Assembly (NCBI RefSeq): GCF_031127815.1
Contig: NZ_JARXHY010000016.1
Location: 85,973-149,972, forward strand
Origin: Pelagicoccus sp. SDUM812003
GTDB taxonomy: Bacteria; Verrucomicrobiota; Verrucomicrobiia; Opitutales; Opitutaceae
Length of the DNA stretch: 64,000 nt
Reading direction: 5' to 3'
Position numbers and translations under genes: made by a program. Shown piece after piece: positions 18,444 through 27,718 of this stretch. The first letter of the stretch is position 1. Every line of letters begins with the position of its first letter. The notes below the pieces were generated by a model. It ran no database searches. It saw nothing but the letters and a program-made list of their open reading frames with translations, and was not told the DNA's origin.

Positions 18444-18644
18444 ATGACCATCACCGCCAACGGCAATTCCTTCGACCTCGAGTCCGGCACCACGCTGCCC
18501 GCTTTCCTAGAGTCGATCGGCCATCAAGTCGGCCTTGTCATCGTCGAGCGCAACAAACAGGCCCTCTCGCCCAGCGAAGCCAAGGATGTCATTTTGGAAG
18601 ACGGCGACACCCTGGAGATCGTAAAGATCGTAGCCGGCGGCTAA
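18444..18644 (+). CDS. thiS: sulfur carrier protein ThiS
   Basis: 66 residues with a beta-grasp pattern and the essential C-terminal Gly-Gly (KIVAGG). ThiF adenylates this end and it then carries the sulfur as thiocarboxylate to ThiG. No thiF is present in the window. The gene is the last of the thiG-thiH-thiS group and is followed 8 nt later by a REP-like hairpin. Confidence 0.92.
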   Translation: MTITANGNSFDLESGTTLPAFLESIGHQVGLVIVERNKQALSPSEAKDVILEDGDTLEIVKIVAGG

Positions 18645-18652
18645 TCGATCCA

Positions 18653-18680
18653 AGGTGGAGCAGGACCTCCGGGCACGCTC
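18653..18680 (+). repeat. REP-like hairpin, GTGG family (partly decayed stem)
   Basis: AGGTGG foot, then GAGCAGG, loop ACCTCCGGG, CACGCTC. The outer four pairs are kept but two inner positions no longer pair. It lies between thiS and the convergent large secreted gene, whose stop codon is at 18686. Confidence 0.65.
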
Positions 18681-18685
18681 TTTCC

Positions 18686-21600
18686 TCAAAGCTCCTCCCG
18701 AAAACTTCCGTCCAAGCCGACGTAGCCTATCAACCCCGTGTGTCCGCTCAGAATCAGCCGGACATCGATGGCCTCCAACTCTTCGAGACTATCCTGGGAA
18801 ACGGATGGCTCCAACCACGGATCGAACACGAACGTCGCCCAGAAGTTGTGGTGACCTTGCGATTGGGTTCGCGAAAAATCGGTGGTAAACTCGATTGGAT
18901 CAGCGAGCAATCCACGTACCTCGGTCTTGTTCCAGCGCAGCAGATGTCCCGTTTTTATAATGAAGTCGGCCGTGTATTGAGACTCTCGCCAATAGTCGAT
19001 TAACACCGAAACACTCTCTTCGTCAGAAACCTCGAACCGATCCCGCACAGCATAGTCCCAGAGAACCTGAGGGCTCGGTTCCCTTCCATAGGATGAAAAC
19101 TCGTCTCGATACATCGGCGCGAGCTCTCCGTTGATTCTTTCATGTCCAGCGAAACGCGGCTGCTCGAAGGTCACGCTGAGAAAATAGCTCGACCAAGACC
19201 GAGGGATGAGACCGCCTTGATCGCTGGTCCCTGCAGCATTACTCAGATGTGTCAGTGTGTAGACGTTGGTCTCTCCATCGCTTTCCTCGCTCCACCGATA
19301 GATTCCGTTCCCTTCTTCGTAGATGAAACTGGCGTTCGGAAGATCCAACGGGTCTCCTTCGTAGGTCACCACTTCACCATCTTTGACGCGCGTCCAACGC
19401 ATCGACTCGATCAAAGGCGTCTGCTTCGCATCCAAAGTATCGATACGAGCGCTTCTTTCCTGAAACTCAAAGGCGCTCTTGATGTAGTGAAATCCCAGCG
19501 CCGTATCCAAAGACCCTTCGTTGGTGATGAAGTTCACTTCCCGATCTCCACCAATGTAAGCGACCTTTTCCGTGCTCGCATTGTAGGTTGGCACCCGGCG
19601 CACCTGCTTGATTTCGAGGACACCGGGACTGACCAGCTTGTACTCCAAATCGAGGGCGATTTCTTCGTTTTCTGGAATATCGTCGTGAAACGCTCGATAC
19701 GCCGACACTACTTTCCGCACCAGTTCCGCCAGCTCCAAATAGCGCTCTTGGTTTCCCAGCACCCAGTCATCCTGGTTATCTACCAAGCCGGAAGACTGAT
19801 CGCGATCCACTGAATCACCCCATGCATAAACCACCTCTGGGGCCGATCCCGGTTCAGGGTTCGCTACCGATTCCGCACCGACCTGCGAGACGATCTTCAA
19901 TCGCTCCCAGGGCCATTCCGATTCATCGTAGACCAATACCCCGTTCGCCATCTCGCTTTCGTCCGGATATGAATAGTGGGCGAGAACCCCCATCCCCACC
20001 TTCGATTCGTCGACCCCCAACCGCAGGCGCTCCATAAACGCGTTTTCATTGTAGAAACTCGCGTAGACCTTGCGCATGGCCCGAAAGACGCCGCGCTCCT
20101 TTTCCTCATCCGGCTCGCAGATTGACGGCCCGCTGTCGTCTCCATCGAGCTCATCAGCCAGACAACCGCTTTTGCTATCGTAGAGACCAGCGCCCGAATA
20201 ATTCTCCGCGTCCTCCACATTGGTCGAACTACGAAAACGGATACGCCTCATCTCATCGAATTCATCCAGCGCAGCTAGCACCTCAGCTCGCTGGGAAGGG
20301 GAAAAATCCGCCACATCTTCGATCGTGTCTCGCACCTTTTTCAAGTCAGCATTGAGCGAGGGCAAATCCAAGTTCGCCCAAGTGTATCCCGATAACGTAT
20401 CCTCGATCCAACTACCCAGATCCAGGCCAGCTTCGATTTCCTGAGCCATGTAGTCATCCCAGAGGTCCATCGAGAATGCCACCGCATAGGGCCGTGTGTT
20501 CTCAGGAATCTCCCGCAGCAGGAATCCGAAGTTCGCCGCCTTTCCCCCAAAGCTCGCGATGTCGTCAGGCGTGAGTCCAATCACGTTTTCCGAGTAGCTT
20601 CCGTAGCTTCGTTTTTTCTCGAAATCCAACGGGGCGGCAGTTTTGAGCCCTTTGAAATAGGCCAGCGTTTCCGCATCCATATTCAGATCGTCCACCCTGT
20701 GGACTTCCCATTCACAAAACTTGCCTGTCCAGACGAGCACCTCCTGATCGATCAATGAGAGAAGCCGATTCTCAAACTCGACGTCTCCCGCATAGAGGAA
20801 CGGGATGTCGTACGCCCGAGCGAGAATGGCCACATGACTATTCGGCGTCGCTGGCTCCAGGGTAACGATCCCGGAAACGTAGGGCACCTCGCCGGGCACT
20901 GTATCCGTAATCAGGATATCGGTCGACAGAAGCTCGCCATTTTCGTACGCCGCCAGGACGTCTTCCGACCTTACGAAATTCAGACGCCCTAGGGTCCAGC
21001 CTTTGACATAGCAAACGTTATCCTCAGCTCCCCAAGCGTCGTTACTAGAAAACGCAATCCCCTCTCCGTCCAGATACTCCAAATCCACGGCCGAGAAATA
21101 CAGGTTTCCACCTTGATTCAAAAAGCCGACAAAGGTTCCCGGCGCCTCCAGGCTTGTATCCACCAAATGGTACAGCAGTGCCACAAATCGAGGTGACTCG
21201 AACCCACTTCCTTCAAACTCAATATAGTAATGCCCGTTTTCCTCGTCCAAGATGACCGATCCCAGCACCGCTTGGCGTCGGTCCCGCTCGTCCTTTCGAA
21301 GCGCCAGGGTTACCTCATCGAACTCGGATCGCGTCATACCGGCAAACATGGGAATCTTGTCCACTGCGAACTCGTAGTGAAACGCGTACTCTTTCGTGTC
21401 CTGAAAGTACACCGTCGTCAGATCGTCCATCAAGATGGTGAACTTGGCGAAGGTCACCGTGCGATCCCCCTGCTCGAAGGGTTCGGAGAAAAGAGCATCG
21501 CCGGGCAGCGTCAGCCGCGTATCCAACGAATCATCCGCAGGCACGACCGGAGGCATGGCGCTTCTCGCCCGAAAGAAGACCGGACTTCTCGGAAACGCAT

Positions 21601-21835
21601 CCGTATCCTCCCGAAATCGCCACTGGACATTATCCGTTGCCCAATCTGGCGACCATAGGACTAGATCGCCGCTTGACTCTAGCACCGTGACCTCATCCGG
21701 AGGTGTTTTCCCATCGATCTCTAAACCCGTCCGGACTCGCTCGATCGAGATTTCAGGGACCTGCGAGTAGCCGATCGCGAAGAAAAGCGAAATCGAAGCT
21801 AGCAAAGCGCAACGCAACACGACTAAACGAACCAT
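18686..21835 (-). CDS. secreted PEP-synthase/water-dikinase-like protein
   Basis: 1049 residues with a signal peptide (MVRLVVLRCALLASISLFFAIGYS). The middle has a phosphohistidine-like segment NSHVAILARAYDIP (around residue 345). After it comes an ATP-grasp region with GGKAANFGFL, RFRSSTNVEDAENYSGAGL and a terminal ALDLEYK...EIKQVRRVP. PEP synthase has the ATP-grasp part before the His domain. This permuted order, and the absence of the PEP-binding barrel, resembles glucan water dikinases. The apparent export is odd because ATP is cytoplasmic. The C-terminal 250 residues are unassigned. Confidence 0.65.
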   Translation of the reverse strand: MVRLVVLRCALLASISLFFAIGYSQVPEISIERVRTGLEIDGKTPPDEVTVLESSGDLVLWSPDWATDNVQWRFREDTDAFPRSPVFFRARSAMPPVVPADDSLDTRLTLPGDALFSEPFEQGDRTVTFAKFTILMDDLTTVYFQDTKEYAFHYEFAVDKIPMFAGMTRSEFDEVTLALRKDERDRRQAVLGSVILDEENGHYYIEFEGSGFESPRFVALLYHLVDTSLEAPGTFVGFLNQGGNLYFSAVDLEYLDGEGIAFSSNDAWGAEDNVCYVKGWTLGRLNFVRSEDVLAAYENGELLSTDILITDTVPGEVPYVSGIVTLEPATPNSHVAILARAYDIPFLYAGDVEFENRLLSLIDQEVLVWTGKFCEWEVHRVDDLNMDAETLAYFKGLKTAAPLDFEKKRSYGSYSENVIGLTPDDIASFGGKAANFGFLLREIPENTRPYAVAFSMDLWDDYMAQEIEAGLDLGSWIEDTLSGYTWANLDLPSLNADLKKVRDTIEDVADFSPSQRAEVLAALDEFDEMRRIRFRSSTNVEDAENYSGAGLYDSKSGCLADELDGDDSGPSICEPDEEKERGVFRAMRKVYASFYNENAFMERLRLGVDESKVGMGVLAHYSYPDESEMANGVLVYDESEWPWERLKIVSQVGAESVANPEPGSAPEVVYAWGDSVDRDQSSGLVDNQDDWVLGNQERYLELAELVRKVVSAYRAFHDDIPENEEIALDLEYKLVSPGVLEIKQVRRVPTYNASTEKVAYIGGDREVNFITNEGSLDTALGFHYIKSAFEFQERSARIDTLDAKQTPLIESMRWTRVKDGEVVTYEGDPLDLPNASFIYEEGNGIYRWSEESDGETNVYTLTHLSNAAGTSDQGGLIPRSWSSYFLSVTFEQPRFAGHERINGELAPMYRDEFSSYGREPSPQVLWDYAVRDRFEVSDEESVSVLIDYWRESQYTADFIIKTGHLLRWNKTEVRGLLADPIEFTTDFSRTQSQGHHNFWATFVFDPWLEPSVSQDSLEELEAIDVRLILSGHTGLIGYVGLDGSFREEL

Positions 21836-21938
21836 AGCACTACCTTCTCGTACAAGACCTGAATAGATACTTACTAACGCTGCGACAATTACGTAGCCAG
21901 CAAGTACAAGGATTCAACTATTTCACCTTCGATTCTTC

Positions 21939-22325
21939 ATGCCCAATTCTTCACAGCAGCTTCCCGGATTGTTAGTCCAGCTCGACGACCTTCGCTACCA
22001 GTACGGCGGACCGGGCGTGCCGGCGCGCACGCCGCACGTGTTCATCTATTTTCTGACCATCACCAACCTTTCCGACCGAGCGGTGCACCTGCTCGGCCGG
22101 AAGTGGATCATCCAGGAGGAAGGCGGGGAAACCATCGTGGTCGAAGGCGACAAGATCGTGGGCGAGGAGCCGAAACTGCTACCGGGCGAGCATTTCTCCT
22201 ACAACAGCTTTCACGTCGGCTCCTGCAGCGCCACGGCCCGCGGCAGCTTCCATGGCGTCGATCAATTCGGCGAAAAGATCCACTGCCTCATCCCGGAATT
22301 CGAGATGCGAATCCCCGGGGAATGA
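21939..22325 (+). CDS. apaG: ApaG domain protein
   Basis: 128 residues matching the ApaG fold: VFIYFLTITNLSDRAVHLLGRKWII, then a glycine-rich GEEPKLLPGEHFSYNSF and GSFHGVD. The family forms a small fibronectin-like beta sandwich that binds pyrophosphate or metal in structures. It was linked genetically to Co2+/Mg2+ efflux, and the domain also occurs in eukaryotic F-box proteins. Its exact role is unsettled. The gene stands alone, divergent from the secreted dikinase-like gene and convergent with the CHASE kinase gene. Confidence 0.85.
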   Translation: MPNSSQQLPGLLVQLDDLRYQYGGPGVPARTPHVFIYFLTITNLSDRAVHLLGRKWIIQEEGGETIVVEGDKIVGEEPKLLPGEHFSYNSFHVGSCSATARGSFHGVDQFGEKIHCLIPEFEMRIPGE

Positions 22326-22363
22326 TTCTTTGGCGAGCTCGGTGATAGGAAGACAACGGCTGC

Positions 22364-24151
22364 CTAGCCGTCGTTCGCCTTGCCATTGGGAAGGTCGACG
22401 GTGAAGCAGGAACCTTGAGGGCTGCTCTCGAGGCTGATCTGCCCCCCGAGGGCGATAACGTGCTTTTTGACCAAGTAGGTGCCAAGCCCGCTACCGTACT
22501 GGGAGCTGTTTCCCACGCGATAGAACATGTCGAACACCCGCTCTTTCGCTTCATCCGGAATACCGATTCCGTTGTCCTCCACCTCGATGCGAACCCAGCC
22601 GTAGCGAAGCTCCGAAATCCGCACTTCGACGAATTTCTCCTCTCGCTCCGGATGGGAGTACTTAACCGAATTGGAAACCAGGTTCTCCAGGATCTGCTGA
22701 ATTCGGACCTCCTGGGAGTAAAACGCTCCGGTGAGCCTACAGCTAAGGCGAGTCCGCACGCCTTCCTCCTCGATGATCGCACGCAGGGATTCGAAGACCG
22801 TGCTCACCATCTTCTCGCAATCGATGGGCGCCAGCTGCGTATCGAAGCGGTCCACGCGACACAGATCCAGCAGGTCCTTGACCAGTTTCTCCAAACGCTC
22901 GGTCTGCTGGCGGATGCGCTGCGCCAGGTCCTTCACGGCATCGGTATCGCCACTCGCCAGCTCCATGCCCACCAACTCGCAAAGGCCCCGGATCGTCTTC
23001 AGTGGCGAAACCAGATCGTGCGAGGCGCGGTAGTTGAACTGCGATAGCTCGTCGTTGGCCCGAGCGAGCTGCTTCTGGGCCTGTCGCAACTCCTTCGCTT
23101 GCTGGCGAGCGTCGCGATTGGCCCGAGTGATTTGAACAAAAAGCATCAGCAGCAGGGTGTCGACCAAACCGCCAGCCAGCAGGATGAAATACGGCTGCGA
23201 GGAGGAAACGTCGTGCCGAAACTGCAAATCGCTCTCGAATTCGAACCGCCAGGAGCGACCGTAGATGGGAAGAGAGGCCTCGGACTGGAAAAGCGGGTCC
23301 GGGTCGGTCTTGAGCTCCCCGTTGTTCTGATCCGAAAAAATCAGTTGTTCGTCGTCGAAGATCTTCACCCGCACGTGGCGATTCTCACGAGCAAGAACCC
23401 CTTCGAGCAGCTTTTTCATGATAAACGGGGCGTAGACGAGCCCCTCGAACTCCATTGAACTTTCGGTTTCGCGATAGAAGGGAACGAAAAAGAGAAATCC
23501 GGGCGTTTGCTGAGCGTCCTGCACCAGCACAATGGGGCCAGTGATGTGGGCCCGCCCCGTCTCTCGAGTCAGTCGAGCTGCTCTGAAACGGTTGGTCTCG
23601 TGGGCCATATCCAGGCCGACCGCCTTCTGGTTGCCCCTCAACGGCTGGATGTAGCTGATAGGCCAGTAGCCGATCTCGGAACTGTTCTCCACAGGCGGAT
23701 GCACCTCATAGTCGGGACGCAGCCTCCGCTGCTCGGCCAGGTAGCCTTCGAACTCTTCCGCAGGCACGTAGTGAATCAGGCCCATGCCATTGATCCCTGG
23801 ATACTTGCGCACGATGCCAATGCGCTCGGCATAGTCCTTCCACTCCTCGACACTCACCCCTCCGCCCATGCTTTCGACATGGGCCGCCCCGGCCCACAGA
23901 GCGTCCTCATAGCGCTGCAAGCGCTCCACGACTAGATTGAGGAACCGGCTAGTGGAACGCTCGTAGCGCAGTCGGCCTTTTTCCTCGATCTGCTCCGTCG
24001 TGAGGTACCAGCCGTACAAGGTGACCATCAGAGACCCGACGATGATCATCCAGTGCATCCAGTGCAGGCTACTGTACCAGGTTCGCTCCGCCGAGCGGGG
24101 TCTAGCAGGCTCGCTAGATTCAGCTGCGGTGTCGTTGTCCGAGGAAATCAT
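22364..24151 (-). CDS. CHASE-domain sensor histidine kinase
   Basis: 595 residues. A first membrane segment (about 33-51) is followed by a periplasmic CHASE domain (about 75-270: YPGINGMGLIHYVP, RLRPDYEVHPP, GNQKAVGLDMA). A second membrane segment (about 310-335) comes next. The cytoplasmic part has a short coiled coil, a HisKA box with the phospho-acceptor His in FNYRASHDLVSPLK, and an ATPase domain with NLVSNSVKYS and DNGIGIP. CHASE domains sense small extracellular ligands. No response regulator is adjacent, so the partner is elsewhere and the ligand is unknown. Confidence 0.9.
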   Translation of the reverse strand: MISSDNDTAAESSEPARPRSAERTWYSSLHWMHWMIIVGSLMVTLYGWYLTTEQIEEKGRLRYERSTSRFLNLVVERLQRYEDALWAGAAHVESMGGGVSVEEWKDYAERIGIVRKYPGINGMGLIHYVPAEEFEGYLAEQRRLRPDYEVHPPVENSSEIGYWPISYIQPLRGNQKAVGLDMAHETNRFRAARLTRETGRAHITGPIVLVQDAQQTPGFLFFVPFYRETESSMEFEGLVYAPFIMKKLLEGVLARENRHVRVKIFDDEQLIFSDQNNGELKTDPDPLFQSEASLPIYGRSWRFEFESDLQFRHDVSSSQPYFILLAGGLVDTLLLMLFVQITRANRDARQQAKELRQAQKQLARANDELSQFNYRASHDLVSPLKTIRGLCELVGMELASGDTDAVKDLAQRIRQQTERLEKLVKDLLDLCRVDRFDTQLAPIDCEKMVSTVFESLRAIIEEEGVRTRLSCRLTGAFYSQEVRIQQILENLVSNSVKYSHPEREEKFVEVRISELRYGWVRIEVEDNGIGIPDEAKERVFDMFYRVGNSSQYGSGLGTYLVKKHVIALGGQISLESSPQGSCFTVDLPNGKANDG

Positions 24152-24332
24152 AGATCATCTTGCCAGGCGAAAAAACGGAGACCGCCCTCCCTGACTCCGC
24201 TTTCGGCAGCGCGGTCGAGCAGGATCTCGACGCCAAGCTACCGGAGAAGAGCGTTCACGCAAGTCACCTCGACAAGGAATGATTCAGAAATGGTTCACGC
24301 GCCACAGCCCGAGCCCGAGCGATAGGATCCGC

Positions 24333-24361
24333 TTGACCTCCCTGCGCGGCGCGGGAATAAC
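24333..24361 (+). promoter_or_regulatory. putative sigma70-type promoter of ccsA-hemA
   Basis: TTGACC (24333-24338), 17-nt spacer, AATAAC (24356-24361), about 70 nt before the GTG start of the cytochrome biogenesis gene. The -35 has five of six consensus bases, the -10 four. Read by eye only. Confidence 0.4.
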
Positions 24362-24432
24362 ACAGGTTTTTAAGGGGTAACACCCGCTCGCCGAACAACG
24401 AACCGAACGCTCAACCCTGACTTTCCAAGCAC

Positions 24433-25335
24433 GTGGTCACCATCGCAGACGTCGCCTCACAATCGCCCTCCCTATTCGGTCTCGCTGACCGGCAATGGAT
24501 CTGGCTCGCCACGGTGGTCTTCGCTTCGAGCTTCGTGCTGGGAACCTACTCCGCCCTCAAGCTTCGCCGAAAGACCGGGCGCCCCTACATCCTCAGCCTC
24601 GTCTCCTTCGGCTGGATCCTGCAAACCATCGGGCTCTACGCTCGAGGCCTGCAATACGGCGGCTGCCCGCTGGCCAACCAGTTCGAGCTGGTCCAGTTCA
24701 TGGTGTGGTCCGCGATCGCGATCTACATCTTTGTCGGCCCCGCCTTTCGGGTGAGTTTGCTCGGCGTTTTCACCTCCGGTTTCGCCTGCCTCTTTTCCAT
24801 CCTCTCTCTGGTGTTCACCCACTGGGACTCGCCAAGCCGCGAGCCCATCTTCGGCGATTCGCCATGGATCGAGACTCACGCCGCCCTGGCGCTCTTCAGC
24901 TACGGCGTGTTTGGAGTGCTGACCTTGACCTCGGCCATGTACCTGCTGCAAAGCCGCAGTCTGAAAAAGAAAAAGGTGGTGGGCGGCCTGTTTCCGTTTC
25001 TTCCCTCCATCGTGGAGCTCAACTCAATCAATCAGCGCCTGCTCAGCATGGGGGTAATCATCCTCACCGTGTCCTTGGGAATCGGATACCAGTACTTCGC
25101 CCAAGACCATAGCTCGGTCATCGCTATAAAGCTCACCTCCACCCTGCTGGTTTGGGTAGCCTACGGCATAACGCTCTTCCTGCGCCTGCGCCACATCCTT
25201 AGTTCGAAACGCTTCTCATGGGTATGCATCGTCATCTTCCTCGCCGCACTGCTGTCTCTCGCCGCGGTCAATCGTAACCAATCCGAGGCCCAGAGCGCCT
25301 CATGGCCTGACCGCTACGATTCGATTGCCTCATGA
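24433..25335 (+). CDS. CcsA/HemX-type cytochrome c assembly membrane protein
   Basis: 300 residues from a GTG start. Eight or so hydrophobic helices are visible. The core carries ETHAALALFSYGVFGVLTL, a cut-down version of the haem-handling WD region of CcsA/CcmC proteins, with conserved histidines nearby. HemX-type members sit just before hemA, as here, where the stop overlaps the hemA start by 4 nt (ATGA). The protein may help in cytochrome c maturation or control HemA levels, as Bacillus HemX does. The cytochrome-rich genes at 0.5-5.5 kb would need such assembly. The split between CcsA and HemX function is unresolved. Confidence 0.75.
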   Translation: MVTIADVASQSPSLFGLADRQWIWLATVVFASSFVLGTYSALKLRRKTGRPYILSLVSFGWILQTIGLYARGLQYGGCPLANQFELVQFMVWSAIAIYIFVGPAFRVSLLGVFTSGFACLFSILSLVFTHWDSPSREPIFGDSPWIETHAALALFSYGVFGVLTLTSAMYLLQSRSLKKKKVVGGLFPFLPSIVELNSINQRLLSMGVIILTVSLGIGYQYFAQDHSSVIAIKLTSTLLVWVAYGITLFLRLRHILSSKRFSWVCIVIFLAALLSLAAVNRNQSEAQSASWPDRYDSIAS

Positions 25336-26369
25336 GCCAAGGAAACGACGCTTTCATCGTACTGAGCATCAACCACGAAAAGGCCTCCTTGGAAGTGAGG
25401 GAGCGCTACTCCGTGGACGAGCGGCGAGTGGACGAACTCTATCAAAAACTCCACCAGAGAATCGCGGACGAATCCCTGGTGCTCAACACCTGCAACCGCT
25501 TCGAGCTCTACGCGAAGCTGGGCGACGGCGTCGAGACCAACGACGTGGTTCGCCTGATATCCGCCTTCTACGGGCACGGCGAAGACGATCTCAAGAAGCA
25601 CCTGCACCTGCGCCAAGGACGCGAAGCGGTGCAGCACCTGATCGAAGTGTCGGCGGGTCTGCGTTCCCAAATAACCGGCGAGGCGGAGATCTTCGGCCAA
25701 GTGAAAAGCGCCTACGCTCTGTCTCAGAAATCCGGATACGCAGGGAAAGTCATCAATCGCGTTTTCCAGAAGGGCTTCCAGGCGGCCAAGTTCATTCGAA
25801 ACTCGACCTCAGTCGGACAAGGCCAGATCAACATCTCCAACGTCGCGGTCGAACTGGCGTCCAAGATCTTCGGCTCCTTGAGCAAGGCGGCGGTGCTTTC
25901 GCTGGGCACCGGCGAGATCGGAGAAAAAACCGTCAAAGCTTTGCGAAGCCGCGGGGCCAAACGATTCGGCGTCGCCAGTCGTTCCCTCGAGAGGGCCCAA
26001 AGCGTCGCCAGCGAATGGGGCGGCACGCCGCATACGGTGGCGGACCTGCAGAACTATCTCCCTCAATACGACATCGTGATCGCTTCGGTCGGCAGCGACG
26101 ATCCGATCATCACCGAGGGATTGCTCAACCGTTGCGCCAGCAAGCGAAACGACCGCCCGCTCTTCCTCATCGACCTCGGACTGCCCCGCAACGTCGAGAA
26201 ACGCTGCGAGGACTTGGACAACGTTTTCCTCTACAACCTCGACGACTTGGCGGCCATCGCTGAGGAAAACCTCAACCAGCGCAAACAGGCCATGCAGGAA
26301 TGCGTCGTGATCGCGAAAACCAAGTCCGGCTACATCTGGGACGCCCTGATGAAGCGCGGCCTTGGCTGA
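25332..26369 (+). CDS. hemA: glutamyl-tRNA reductase, short form
   Basis: 345 residues. The catalytic Cys lies in LNTCNRFELYA (about residue 55). The tRNA/substrate loop GLRSQITGEAEIFGQVK and the NADPH fold SLGTGEIGEKTVKAL are intact. The enzyme reduces glutamyl-tRNA to glutamate semialdehyde, the first step of haem synthesis. Typical bacterial HemA is about 415-450 residues; this one stops soon after the spinal helix (EENLNQRKQAMQE). It therefore lacks most of the C-terminal dimerisation bundle. The ATGA overlap with the upstream gene indicates translational coupling. Confidence 0.9.
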   Translation: MSQGNDAFIVLSINHEKASLEVRERYSVDERRVDELYQKLHQRIADESLVLNTCNRFELYAKLGDGVETNDVVRLISAFYGHGEDDLKKHLHLRQGREAVQHLIEVSAGLRSQITGEAEIFGQVKSAYALSQKSGYAGKVINRVFQKGFQAAKFIRNSTSVGQGQINISNVAVELASKIFGSLSKAAVLSLGTGEIGEKTVKALRSRGAKRFGVASRSLERAQSVASEWGGTPHTVADLQNYLPQYDIVIASVGSDDPIITEGLLNRCASKRNDRPLFLIDLGLPRNVEKRCEDLDNVFLYNLDDLAAIAEENLNQRKQAMQECVVIAKTKSGYIWDALMKRGLG

Positions 26370-26513
26370 ATCCAGTTTTCAACTACCGCAGCTTCCACGA
26401 AGCCATGCGCCTCGACGGCGAACCGAAACTCCAGGCTCGACCGTCGTGCAAGCAGGCAGAACGGTCCAACGCTAGACTTTGACCCGAGCGGAATTCGCCT
26501 TCGGATCCGCGCT

Positions 26514-27617
26514 CTAGTTGCCAAGGATGCGATTCGAATCGCTGAGGAAGATGCCCTTCAGATTCATTTCCAGAGCCTGCTGATTGGGCGAGTTCTTCAT
26601 GGCGACCTTCTTGCTGATCTTGCCTGCCTTGATGAGGCGCAACAGCTCCCTGTTGAAGGAACGCGAGCCATTGTCCGATGAAACGTCGAGGATGGCCCCG
26701 ATCTTGTCGAACTTGCCGTCGCGTATCATGGTTCTGGCGACGCTGTCACCGATGAGAATCTCCTGCGCCGGCACGCGTCCATCCCCTTCCAGATTGGGAA
26801 GGAGCTTCTGCACGATGACCCCGCGCAGGGTTTCGGACAATTTGCGCTGCACCAACGGATGCTGCTCGGCGGGATAGTATTCGAAAAGTCGCGTTATAGC
26901 CTGCTGAGCGCTGGCCGCGTGCAGCGTGGTGAACACGAGGTGACCGGTTTCCGCCGCCGAAAGGGCCGTCTCGAAGGTTTCCTTGTCGCGCATTTCGCCG
27001 ATCAGAATGATGTCGGGATTCTGACGCAGCACCGCCTTGAGAGCCTTGCCGAAACTAGGCGCGTCGATACCGACCTCGCGCTGCTGGAAGACGGACTGGG
27101 CATCGATGAAATTGAACTCGATCGGATCCTCCAGCGTCACCACATGCTTATCCATGTTGTGGTTGATCCAGTTCAGCAAGCAGGCCAGCGTGGTGGACTT
27201 GCCCGACCCCGTCGCTCCGCACAGAAAGACGATGCCATCCTTCTTCTGAGCCAGGTTCAGCAATACGTCCTGGTCGAGCGAAAGATCCTCGAAGTTCGGG
27301 ATCTTGCTCTTGATGTGACGGAAAACGATGCTGACCGTCCCGCGCTGCAAAAAGGCGTTCACACGAAATCGGCCCGCCCGCTCCAGAAAGTAGGCGAAGT
27401 CGACCTGTCCTTCCATTTCCCAAGTCTCCCGATAGTTGCCTGGCACGTTCTCGTCCACGAACCCCAAGACCGTTTCGCCGTCGATTGGCGGCATTTCCAC
27501 CGGTTCGAGGGCTCCATGCAAGCGCAGGTAGCCGGGCTTGTCGGACTTCACCACAATGTCCGAGGCGCCATTGTCCACTGCGAGGTAAAGTAGTTCGTCG
27601 AAAATTTCGTATGCCAT
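26514..27617 (-). CDS. PilT-type type IV pilus retraction ATPase
   Basis: 367 residues. An N-terminal PAS-like domain (LLYLAVDNGASDIVVKSDKPGYLRLHG) is followed by the ATPase core. The core has Walker A GATGSGKSTTL, the Asp box in VTLEDPIEF, DIILIGEMRD, and the His box TGHLVFTTLHAASAQQAITRL. PilT and PilU power pilus retraction and twitching motility. The sequence alone does not decide between PilT and the accessory PilU. It is a single gene, convergent with hemA and divergent from dapA, with no other pilus genes in the window. Confidence 0.88.
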   Translation of the reverse strand: MAYEIFDELLYLAVDNGASDIVVKSDKPGYLRLHGALEPVEMPPIDGETVLGFVDENVPGNYRETWEMEGQVDFAYFLERAGRFRVNAFLQRGTVSIVFRHIKSKIPNFEDLSLDQDVLLNLAQKKDGIVFLCGATGSGKSTTLACLLNWINHNMDKHVVTLEDPIEFNFIDAQSVFQQREVGIDAPSFGKALKAVLRQNPDIILIGEMRDKETFETALSAAETGHLVFTTLHAASAQQAITRLFEYYPAEQHPLVQRKLSETLRGVIVQKLLPNLEGDGRVPAQEILIGDSVARTMIRDGKFDKIGAILDVSSDNGSRSFNRELLRLIKAGKISKKVAMKNSPNQQALEMNLKGIFLSDSNRILGN

Positions 27618-27718
27618 TTGCGTAGGTGGGAGGGTTAGCAGAAAAGCGGATTCCCCCTTCTAAAAGGTTGACCGCCCTTATAAATCGGCTTGGAACACGA
27701 TTCCTTCACTTTCGAATT

